In this document: positions 1 to 15,281 of the stretch, one piece after another | Position numbering within the stretch: position 1 is the first letter of the stretch | Layout: every line of letters starts with the position of its first letter | NCBI GenBank assembly: GCA_037074765.1 | Contig: JBAMDO010000579.1 | Coordinates: forward strand, 372,001-436,000 | Reading direction: 5' to 3' | DNA length: 64,000 nucleotides | Source: Mansonella perstans | Lineage: Eukaryota > Nematoda > Chromadorea > Rhabditida > Onchocercidae | Translations under genes and position numbers: made by a program | The notes under the pieces: model-generated | The model's database searches: none | What the model saw: the letters and a program-made list of their open reading frames with translations, nothing else | Told to the model about the DNA's origin: nothing

Positions 1-3000
1 TGCCAATAATTGAGAATTGTTCCTATTCAAAATTAATCTTCAGAATATCTGGCCACAATTGAATAATTCTCTGTTTTAATGTTCTCAAAGTGGAGCAGCT
101 CTCAAGTCAAAGTAAAAATGACCGTGAAAAAATATGAATAAATTGTAAAGAAAAAGAAAAGAAAATGCATGAACGAACAATTAAAAAATTAAAGTTTCGA
201 CAATTAAATTTAAAGATAAATAAATTACTTGTCATTCAAGGCATGTTGCAAATGCACTGCTAAAAAAGTGCTCCCCACTTAATTACAGATTTGTTTGCTT
301 CAGCTGTGAGCAGAAAAGAAAATGAAACCTATCCGAATTCTTGTTCGCACCAGCGCTTTACGTAATTAAATTCTAATACTCAAAAATAACTTTCGGATTT
401 GCATGCAATATTACTGAATTTAAGTAGATTTGACGGAAAATTCAATTTATCTTTAATCTTTTAATAATATTACTGGTTACCCAGAAGCGTCCCACATAAA
501 TTTATTTTCTTATTACGGAGCTTTTTTTCGCATTATTTGCTTCCATGTCCCCAATGCAGCCATCAGCAAGCTGCCTTGTAGCGCTTTAGTTATGTCCAAG
601 GCCAATAGGGTTTCACCAGAACATTTGGTTATTCCTCTTTTGGACCGTTGTGCCAGTAAAGCAGTATCAGACTTATCTTCTTATGGTAACAATAGTGACG
701 TCGGAAATTTTGAAAAAAATTTCTGTGCAAACTTTCTTTGAAATTAAATGCATTAAAAAATAGCTCTATATTCAATATGTCTATTAATTTTCAGGTCGTT
801 CAAGGAGATCATTTGTTTTCCGCAACAGCTATTTCATTTATATCCTGATTACATTCACTTTAAATTTTAGCGGATCAATTTTGACACCCAAGTTTTTTTT
901 CTTAAGTTTCAATTCCTAAATTCTAGTTTAGTATGACTATTTTAGAATTAGTTAGGCCTTATGTACAATAATTATAAACACTGCATGAAAGTTTTGGCTA
1001 GCTGTTTACTTTTTGGTTCGACATAGTGTTTCGATCTACTTATCATGTCTTCAGAAAGTATCATTTGAAAGAGGGTAAAATGAAAACAGCGATTTTCGTC
1101 GTTCATTGTAATCATTTGGAGAATTCTATTTCCTTTACTCCTATCTATTAAGGATATTCAGTGATTTATAATTTATTTATCAGATTTAAGATGCAGTAGT
1201 AGTAGATTAGTAGTAAACAAATTTCTGAGTGGATGGATGGCCCAGACCAGAAATTAAATACTTGAATTCTAAATAAGGTCACCAATTAATCTAATGGACC
1301 AAATATTTCCTCTTTACTGCACTTTTCCAGCATTTCATGTCACTGCTTATTTCGATATATCGCGATTATAAGAAATAAAAACTGTTGTTCAAATGTTTTT
1401 CGCGAAAAGCATCAAAAGGACTCACATTTCCAATATCTACAAAAACGCCGCAAAATGATAAAGCACTGAATTATTAAAATTTGTAGAAACTGTAAAATTT
1501 GGGAATAATATAAGGTGAGCGTATACTAATAATAAATGATTAATAAAGTGAAATGATTTTGCATCCAGGATTGGGAGTAATGTCAGTATAGACAAACAAT
1601 TCATGAAGAGATAAGGAAAAGTGCATTAGACAAATGTTGAATGTTGAATGAACATTAAAATGTTAAACTGAAACCGTCATATCTTTCTCTGATGAAAAAA
1701 AGTAATTACTCCTGAACATCTCAGTAATTAGTAAGTTGTTATTCAATTAAAAGAGGCGGTCAGATAACATGACTCAATAAACTGTTAACAGTGTATTGAT
1801 TTAGAACTGATAATTTAAAACAGTCCCTTAACGGACAACCAAGTTTAATAAATACAACGAGCAAATATTTTAGCGATGAAATTCGTTAAATTCCAAGCAA
1901 ATTATGTTTTCTGACCGAACTAACAAAAAAATTTGACCAAACTAACAATGAAAAGTATCGATGGATAGTGACCGATGGCAGAGGTGGTCAATCTCATTAA
2001 CAACTAATTACGTGGAAGGTTTGCCCATTTTTGTCAAAAATGTCGTCCATTTTTAAACTTTTTTTCATCGAAATTGAATGTCGTTTTTTAATCCTGGATG
2101 CGGTTGTCTTTTCTCTTCTAGATTTCTCAGTTTTGTTTTCAGAATTTTGGCTAAATAGAAATAATGCAACAGTCTGAATTTTAGAGTTAAAATTTGAATT
2201 TCATAGAATTTAAAGGCTTTTTTGAAAAGTTCATCCTCTTAATTCCTTATTAATTTGTCAGAAATTAAATTAAAAGTATTACCAATGAATCCGCAAGTTG
2301 TTGCGTCATTTCCCTGAACATTCTGTGAATAACAAACAATTTTCGCTGGAAAATCAAGTTTAAAATTTCACACCTCCTAAGAAACCAGTACTAATAAAAT
2401 TCTGAGAAAGACGGTGATGAAAACGATAAAAATTTATTCAAAATCTTCATGAAATTGAAGGAACCATGTTTCTGAAGTAAGCGAAATGTTTAATTAGTCA
2501 TAATTTTCTCTTGTACTACTTATTATAAATAATCTAGCCGTAAACTAGCACTCCAATATATTCGCAATGATGATTAACGGTTCTTGCAGTGTTTTCTGCA
2601 GTGCGTTATTGCAATTTTAAATAAACTGGAAAATTTTTGAAGAAAAACAATGCATAACCCTCCCTGATCGTGTTATTTTAATATATGAAAGAGGTACCTA
2701 ACATATATTTTTAAGAAATATATATGTTAACACGAATTTATGCACTCATTATGACCTGTTCGTTCTATGCTTTACCTTTAATGTTTAACTAAATAGCTGC
2801 AGTAAATTACAATTTGACAAAAAATGTGCATGATTCTATATTTTTTGAAAATAACGAAAAAATGCCTCCAATCAAGAGTGTGAACAACTCTGTTCTTTGA
2901 ATGCAAGAGAAGTTTGACATTTTTGATAAACAAAAAAAACCCTCCAACTCTTAATAACTAGCCTTCTACTTCTGTGCATGCCTAAAATACATTCTTACAT

Positions 3001-4191
3001 TTATGTGCTAAAGGATCGGAAACAGTGAAATGAACGACATCTCCTCCACAGAATCAGTGAGTTTGAAAACACAACGCCTCTATTCCAAAGGAAGTGGTGA
3101 ATTTGAAAATACTGGATAACAGTGCCTATGTCGCGAAATTCATAAAGCGAAAATTCCAATAGGTTTAAATCTAATTGTATTAATGTCTTTTACGAGCCAT
3201 CTAATTAATTTCGTAATGTTTAGATTTATCTCCTATCTCTTTGTTGTAGTCTAACCTCACATCCAATTATAAGCTGTCAAAACTCTTTCCTACCATAAAC
3301 TAACAAAGAGGCAGCTGCAATTAATATCTTATTAAACAAAGCCATTGTGTAACTGTATCATAAAATCCTTTGTTTGATGATTATGCTTACATGCAATGTA
3401 TTGTGCCTTTTCAATCAAGCTTGTGTTTACAAAGGATTTCATTTTTTTTGATCTTTAGTTTCTTGTAACTCAGCTCATTAAGACTAGCTTTTCTCCGCCT
3501 ACAATACTCATTTATTACTATTTAAACTATCAATCATCCCTCAAAGACCATTTGTGGAATTTATTCACATCAACGGCTACTGGTTCTGCTCTCCTCATCA
3601 TTACCATTTTTATTATATTAACGTTACCAGTAAATACGCGTTGTATATAATTGTTATATTATTCTCGCGTTATCCAATTATTCTATTAAAAGTTTTAATT
3701 ACCCAAGTTTGAGGTGTTTCCGCAACTCAATCCAATCACACAAACCTAATCCAAAACACAATCAATTCAACCCAGCACAACAATCCGTGATCAAACCGTT
3801 GTAGAATATTGGCTAACAGTTGATCTCTCACAAGATAATTCACGACAGCCTAACGCGGTGTCTATTACACTAGTATTTTGAAACCTAATGTTCTTATCAA
3901 ATTTCTTTATTTGTCATCAATGCCAAAATGTTTCGAAAAATATTCAGCAAACCTTTCACCAAAAATTTGAAAAATCAAAACACGTCAAGAAAAAAATGCT
4001 CTATTCCATCCAGCACATTTAACATGTGCTTTGATTTCATTTCAATGTGTAAAAACTAGTTGACTTTTGTTTTGACGAAAAAACAAATCGTTTAATAGCA
4101 ATTATATATTTCTAACATTTGTTACTCCAGAATAGTAAATGCTCAGGAAAATATTTGAAAACACAATCATATATCACTTGATTTGAGACCA
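1..4191. other. Intergenic/unassigned AT-rich DNA
   Basis: No gene is supported across most of this stretch. The only coding-like signal is a slightly GC-richer block at about 520-690, with a possible continuation at 795-919, described separately. The right end (about 3.9-4.19 kb) should hold the 3' UTR of the minus-strand helicase. Microsatellites are minor and no tRNA-like fold was noticed. Confidence 0.6.
520..919. other. Coding-like block open on both strands (candidate exon or old repeat)
   Basis: On the plus strand 560-685 is open and bounded by an acceptor-like cag (557-559) and a donor-like GTAACA. It can be joined in phase to a second piece starting at 795 after TTTTCAG and ending at TAA 917-919. 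On the minus strand the same DNA is open for about 55 codons and ends with TAA near 520; that reading includes residues TALLAQRSKRGITKCSGETL. Codon composition is less AT-biased than the surroundings on both strands. I recognise neither reading. It could be an exon of a gene entering from the left, the last exon of a minus-strand gene, or a fragment of a dispersed element. Confidence 0.25.
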
Positions 4192-8774
<4,583 letters not shown>

Positions 8775-9941
8775 TGTCACAAATGATTAATGTCCACGGT
8801 CCAAAGGCTTTACGAAAATTTAACAATGCCGAAACGTCCTTCGAAATGAAAAACAAACACACCTCGGAATGAAAATAAACAATCCTATTGGACTGCTCAG
8901 TAATTAATCATATTGATTGCTATTCTGGACAATGGACAATGATGCAAGAAGAATTGGACAAGTTTATTCGGTGGTTTTTTTAAATTCTTTTAAATTTACT
9001 ACGAACTATTTTAAGCTATAAATTAGGAGCTGCAATATTTCATTATGTCTTTATTTCTTTGAAGATATGACAATATTTGATAAAACCATGACATCTTTCT
9101 ATTTCTCTCACTCCACTCGTCATCTTTCCACTTTTCAGCTACTATATCATATCATATCATAAATTACTTTTATCATTTCCCGATTAATTTCTTTTTATCC
9201 ATTCATAAATTAGAAAGAAAATTCAATACTTCAATAAAGTTCAATAAATTCAATAAAGAAAATTCAATGAAGTCATTTTGATTTTTTTCAGCAGGTAGTT
9301 TTAGAGAATATTTGTTGCTAAGCTTATTTTCCATTAAGTGAAGTCCAAAGACATTTATAACAAGTGTTTACGTAGCTAAAATGTTTTTTGATGTTTACGA
9401 ATGTTTACAAGTTTTTTTATCTAAAATCAAAGTACTTTGCTTCATTTTCTTGGTTTTTGCAGTGAAATAATAATTCGTGTATACAAAATACAAAATCGAT
9501 TTCGAGAACTGACTTTAAATTTTTAATTATTCAATACTATTTCACTGATTCTCTTCGTTGAATTCTTGAGTTTTCCTTCTTGCCGTATTCGTAACTATTT
9601 GATTTACCTTTAACAGTGCTCAGTGATTTAAATGAAAATATAATTAGTAGTGGAGTGACTATCATAATAAATCACTTAGAAACTTCAGCATAGATAATTG
9701 ACCTTTATACATTTTCGAAGAGTCAAAGTTCATATTTATGTTTTGAATAGTGCAAATTCTCTCGATTCTTTTCGATCGCATAACTATAGTTATATTTTCT
9801 ACTTCAAGTTATTCAACAAATCTGTTAGGATTTGTTGAGCACACCAAAATGTGATAAAATTTTCAATATTTTTATTCGAATTGCATCATTATTATGATCA
9901 AATCCTTTCTTATGGATTCATGATTTCAATTTAAGTACAAA
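8775..9941. other. Intergenic: upstream region of the helicase gene
   Basis: About 1.2 kb with no reading frame of interest. It must include the DDX41 promoter, but no TATA box or other element stands out in this AT-rich background. A short direct repeat of atatc occurs at about 9146-9161, and cttcaataaagttcaataaa-type repeats occur near 9230-9270. Confidence 0.5.
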
Positions 9942-12046
9942 TTAACACAGATGTATTTGAGTGTACTTGCTGTATGTTTTCTGCATCAGTGATTGCATCT
10001 GTTCAGTTGATTTAGTCGTAAGATTTTCAGCATATGTCAATGTGGCTATCATCAATGTCATCTGAAATATGAGATTCATTAGTGTTTTTCGCTAAAATTT
10101 ATAAATTTAAGCCTGTACTTGTGAAGAAGAAAGAGAAGTGTCAATTAGGTAGCAACAGTTGTAATTAATTATGCATTTCGATTAAACTTGTCATTTTCTA
10201 ATATTGTAGGAAAAATTGAATTTATTGAAAAGTCTAAGAAGCGTTAAAAAGTAACCTCAAAAGCAAAGTGAGAGTGTCAGCAGGGAGAGTCGTTTGCATT
10301 AATGAAGTTCCATCGTGTACAGAATTCTGTTACTATTGACATTTCCATCAGTTTTGAAAGCATCGAAGTAAATTCTTTAAATATATTTTTTTTCAAGAAA
10401 TAAATGATGGTTTTATAAAACTTGTTGTAAATGGAATTTCGGAAGATAGCTAAGTTGATTCGCACAATTGAAATGTCGATCAGTTACAAAGATTATTTAA
10501 GAGTTAATTAAATTAATTGGAACCTGCAGGTTTCGAATTTACTATAAATCAAATATTGGCTTTCCCAGCAGAAATTTTAATACTAGAAGCTAAAATTAAT
10601 TGATATAAGCGAAGCTATAGATAAGAAAATGTTTCTTTCTCTATATCTTCTTGAAAACCACAATTCATTCGATCATTATCAAAAGTTTTTAAGACCTCAT
10701 GTTTAGTAAATTCGAAACCAGTCTGCATTCAGCGCTTGAATAGAAATATTTTTAATTAAGATTACTTGACGTAGGGTAATTCTCACGTAGAAAAGTGCGA
10801 ACAGCGTTTCTTGAATACCTTTCCATTTTCTTCGAAAGTAATCGTTTGTTTTTTTGGAAGGCACAACACTTCAGAAGTAATCGCATTTGATTAAAATTAC
10901 TCCATTATGTTTTCTTCTTCACACATGTAAATTTAGAACTGTTAAGATACCGAATAAAATTATACGGATGTAATATTATATACTTGTCTTTTCTTATATG
11001 TTCGGCAAAACAAGGTGTTTATGGAAATCTGAGTTTAGATACTGGATTTTAAATCCCCAGATTAGTGATTTAAATTATGAAAGCAAATTAGTCTAAATGA
11101 CTAACTTAAATTTAGAAAGTATATTTGACATTTAAATCTTAATTGTTGTTAAAGAAAGTATAGCGAAACGACCAGCGCAGCAAATGAAAAAGAAATTCGA
11201 AAATGGAAAAGGTAAAGCATTCAATTGCATCAGTTTTTATCGAATAGTTTAGATCGAATTAAGGAGTTTTTGTTGTATGTTCGTTCAGGACTCTTTTTGT
11301 TCATAACTTCCGGTCAAATCTTCCACCGGTTTTTACTATTTCTTTACAAATATCTCGCCAAAATTTTCGTTGATAAAAAAATTTAATTGCAGTAACTTGC
11401 TATACGAAGTGTAAAACTTTCATGGATAAGTGACTAAATCATTGCTTTATGTGATTTTCAGTTGCTGATTGAATAACCCAATTTTTTCCCAATTTCCATT
11501 GTTTTTTTTCTACACTGCTTCAAAGCTTATTAACTGTGTACATCAAAAAAAAAAAGAATGATGGAAGTTTGCGATCACAGACTGATTGATCGCAAGATCC
11601 ATGCTATTTGAAATTCATTCCCGCAATCAAAGGCGCATAGTCATTTCCCAAGTTGGCCATCGAACAGTGTTATTGGCTGTAACAGTACAATAGTCAATTA
11701 TAACTCTTAATTCATGTGTCTCTGTCATTATATAAATAGAAATTTTTCTATCAAAAATTTACAAGTAGAATTCGTAATGGAGAGATTCAAGAACCATGCA
11801 AAAGTGAGTGTAGAAAGCTTCCACGTAATAGAGATAGTAATGAATGACCGGAAATTCCTTTCATATGAGCGAAATACGAAAGGATCATTCGTTTCAGGTC
11901 AAGCCTGCATTAATTGTTAAAGTACAGCATTCTCAGGTTATAATATGATAAGCATGTGACATAATGCAAGGAGAGATTGTGATTGTGATGAAATGAACTT
12001 GCGTTGTCGGATCATTCTCGTCGTTAACCCTATAAATATCTGACAT
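9942..12046 (-). CDS. Candidate small minus-strand gene, two exons seen
   Basis: Exon A (12046-11999) begins with ATG 6 nt after the acceptor tatttccag, a layout typical of SL1 trans-splicing. It encodes MSDIYRVNDENDPTTQ and then meets a weak donor, GTTCAT, in phase 0. Exon B (10061-9942) follows the acceptor catatttcag in phase 0 and encodes 39 residues beginning MTLMIATLTYAENL and ending in TAA. Joined directly they give about 55 residues; further exons may lie between. Exon B could instead be a separate start directly at a trans-splice site. A third possible piece (11676-11641, after tactgttacag) would end the frame at once. I recognise no family. Amino-acid composition is less AT-driven than random frames here, but this remains a weak model. 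Confidence 0.3.
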
Positions 12047-12059
12047 TTGAGCCTGGAAA

Positions 12060-14760
12060 TAAATGCAAATGACAAGAATGCTTGGCCAGAAATGCACTCT
12101 AACTCTAATTTCCTTCAAGTAATTTAAACTGCCACAAATTCAAATACAAACACACTTTTGTTGCTTTTCTTAAAATTTACAGTGCTATTTACGACTGCGG
12201 TTTGAAATGGAAATGAATAAAATGTTTCATCAAACAAGCATAATTTTACTTATAAATTGGTAAAAGAATAAATAACAGTAAAGAACAGATAGTAACTATC
12301 ATGCAACTGAATTGCCAATATAGCAATGTACTAAATTAGCTGTTCTATTGTTACTTTCACAATTTAGCCTCAGTGGAGTCATTATTTGTCTCAACTATTT
12401 TTGCAGACTGCGGCTAGGCTAAATGCTTGACACCACCAAAGGGAAAATTATTGTTAGCAATAATCAGAAAAATAAGAATTGGACTTTCTCAAACAGTAGC
12501 CGGTAAAGGCTGGACCATCAAGTTTGATTTAAAATTTTGTTCGATTTAGAAACTTTTGAAGGCTGTTTACAGAATTTAGCAGTGCATAAGAAAGAAGCCA
12601 AGTGCTGAATTCTTTTAATATAAACCTAAATTTTTTCCTATTTGAAATTAAAGACTGAAAAAAGTTCCAACTATTTCGTATTCTATTTGGCTCAATTCCC
12701 CGCTTTATCTGTTATCAGTTTCATCTACTTACGTTTTTTTACTGTCTCTTTTCCTTTTCTTTTATTTGAAGCTTTATGGAAAATCAAGATTTGCAAATAG
12801 ACTCTTTCATTCTGCTCGAAAAGAACTTAAATGACTAAAATTGATGCATATCTATTTTTTAACGCACTTACAACTGTCTTTGATTATTCTTATTTGAGAA
12901 AAGAATAAAAAAGAAATTTCTATGACGAAGATTCGTTCTTACACTTTTTTCAACATTATTTAAAACAAGTTATATTGTCTTCTCTTCTCACATTTCTCCT
13001 TTTTTTTTTCATCACAATCATATCTAGCTGACACTATCTGTATTTCATCTCGACAAGCAATTATTAGCAAAAAATTCCTCTCTCTTTTTAACTGAAATGC
13101 TAATTTTTTCTTTTGCATAACTACTCAACTATTTCCATCTTTTTTTTCTTTCTCTCTCAGTGTCCGAACATTGTTTTGCCTCTTCCAATGGAAGAGAATG
13201 TTTTGTAGTCGTCACAAAATGTAATTAACTTCAATAATTCTTAATGAATTATTTTATCACCTCTTGTTCATCGGTAATTGAATTTCACTAAATAACCAAA
13301 GTGCAGCTCTATATGACAGAAATTATTAACAAGTGTTAAATTTCAAAACTTTCGGATTGTTTGAAGTGAACCGAAAAAGAAAATCAATTCATCCTAACAA
13401 GTCCATCTTCGAGATTTTCTATCTACGGATTCAATTCAGTTCGTCGAACAAAGCGATTTCTCAATGTTTTGAGTTAAATCAACAAGACATCTCTAGAAAA
13501 TTTTTGGGAAAAATTTTTTCTCAAAATAAGTTCAAGAGTCAAAATCCAAACATATATCAAACGGTACCGCTGCAAAATTGTCACTAAAGAAGAATTTGGA
13601 TCAATATTTTTAGAAAAGACAGAAATTCCCTGAAAAGCTTTGAGATTCTAATGAAACGAGAAAAAATGATGTTTCAAACTGTCAGAAAGCCATTCGAGTA
13701 CCAGACAGAGCAGAATAAATCGGATAGAAGCTAGCATTAGTTTTCTTCCAAACAATTAAAGAATAAAAAAAATCTGACTGAAAAATGTTTAGAAAGCAAC
13801 AATTTTGAAGAAATCTTAAGGAACATTGAACATAGGAATAATTTAGAATAAGTGAATAACCTTAGGAAAAACATTTTCAGGATTAGAGTCTATCGAACTT
13901 AGGAAAAACACTTTCAGGATTAGAGTCTATCGAACTTAGGAAAAACACTTTCAGGATTAGAGTCTATCGAACTTAGGAAAAACACTTTCAGGATTAGAGT
14001 CTATCGAATGGTGCATTCAGTTTTTAAATGGCAGATGCAAAATTTGCAGAATTTGTGAGTGATGATAATAATTAGACAGGAAGATCTGCAAAAAAAAAAG
14101 GAGGAACAAAGACATATTCTACACATTCATTGCCTTTATTCTATAGAATCATCAATCTTCAAATTAATAAAAGTGCAGCCTGACAGATCATACAACTTAC
14201 AATTTCATCTGCATAACTACGAAATATAGTGAAATTATTTAGATGCGCCAATTCATTTAATGCATTTAATAAGCAAAAGTTAAAAATTAATTTCCTGAAA
14301 TAAATTTCGTTTCCTATGCACTGTTAAATGAAGATGTTTTTTGACAATTACAGAGAAACTTTGTTTGTTCAATGAACTATTGATTGAAAATAAAAGATGA
14401 GAAAAGTTCCAAAAAATTCTGGAGAAATCTGATTTAGAATTAACGGAAGTAGCAAAAACAATTCCGATTATTGAATTTTCGGAATGAAAACCAATGAAAA
14501 TTATGTATGACTTAGTTAATGAGATAAAGGCTGAATTTATTTCTTTAGAAATAAAGATTTTGTTTTGACAGCTAAAAGAACAAATCAATGCTTTCAAATA
14601 TTGAATAAATTCAAGAAATTTCAATCTTTTTCTTCCCAAATTATCTGGATGGTGATCTTTTTTCAAACATACCTGAAGTCTTGCTCATAATCAATGTTTG
14701 ACAATCTAAGCGTCAACCATTTGAGATTTTCAATAACATCTTTATATATTTGCTTGTCCT
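12060..14760. other. Gene-poor AT-rich DNA
   Basis: No supported gene. A minus-strand frame of 128 codons at 14280-14666 is low-complexity and lacks any domain, so it was not accepted. The stretch contains the perfect 37-bp tandem repeat listed separately. Confidence 0.5.
13861..14008. repeat. Minisatellite: 37-bp unit, four copies
   Basis: Four head-to-tail copies of a 37-bp unit beginning cttaggaaaa and ending gtctatcgaa (13861, 13898, 13935, 13972). Copies 2-4 are identical; copy 1 differs at one base (acattttcag instead of acactttcag). The unit length is not a multiple of three and no gene overlaps. Confidence 0.95.
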
Positions 14761-14761
14761 C

Positions 14762-14935
14762 CTACACGTAAAATTCAGGCTGTAGAATTTGCTTATTCTG
14801 AAATACAGCAGCTGCCAATTCGTAACTTGATTTGGACTTCCAACACCTAATCAGCCAGAAAATGAATGCACAGAACAGTGTTAAAATAAGCATTAGAATG
14901 ACAGCACTAATGTAGATATGATGGGATGACTCCAT
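14762..14935 (-). CDS. Putative 57-aa single-pass membrane protein (or last exon of a larger gene)
   Basis: The ATG (14935-14933) follows the acceptor gttgtttcag by 17 nt and the frame ends with TAG at 14764-14762. The 57 residues start MESSHHIYISAVILMLIL, have one strongly hydrophobic helix (about residues 8-29), then a basic stop-transfer segment RCWKSKS and an approximately 20-residue tail ending EFYV. By the positive-inside rule the tail is cytoplasmic. Upstream of the ATG the frame stays open to the acceptor (GPTSAV), so this may instead be the 3'-terminal exon (14952-14762) of a receptor-like gene whose earlier exons I could not find. A nearby minus frame at about 15480-15580 (MYWLVLDALITLLQ...) resembles a signal peptide but cannot be joined in phase. 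No family recognised. Confidence 0.45.
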   Translation of the reverse strand: MESSHHIYISAVILMLILTLFCAFIFWLIRCWKSKSSYELAAAVFQNKQILQPEFYV

Positions 14936-15149
14936 AACAGCACTTGTTGGTCCTGAAACAACATAAATTTCACTACGATTTCTATTTCATTTCGTCAACA
15001 ACAATAAAAAGATCGAAATCTTTCATATTTTTGTTGTAGGCAGAAAAAACGAAGAGTTTTTTCTAGAAAAAAGAAAAAGCAAGCTGGAAATGAAAGGAAC
15101 GGAAGAAAGCGACAAAATGAACGTCAGTCTTATATAAGCCCATTTCAGG

Positions 15150-15281
15150 CTGGGCTGCGAAAGACATGCAGCAAAGACTGAAAAAGTGCCTCATTGCTGC
15201 AAAGCGACAAATTAACAATTTCGGTCAAGCCCGAATGGCCCTACAGCGAAGCAAAACCAACCAGCGAGGCTTGCGACAGGT
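15150..15281 (+). other. Exon-like GC-richer block
   Basis: Between the acceptor-like catttcag and the donor-like CAG|GTTAGC the plus strand is open for about 44 codons, including ...DMQQRLKKCLIAAKRQ... The other strand also has a partly open frame. The block stands out from AT-rich flanks. No matching neighbouring exon was found, and it may be a fragment of a dispersed repeat rather than a gene. Confidence 0.25.

Noticed and set aside
14280..14666. 128-codon minus-strand open frame downstream of the small membrane ORF
   Set aside because: Low-complexity composition and no link in phase to the adjacent exon; length alone is not convincing in AT-rich DNA.
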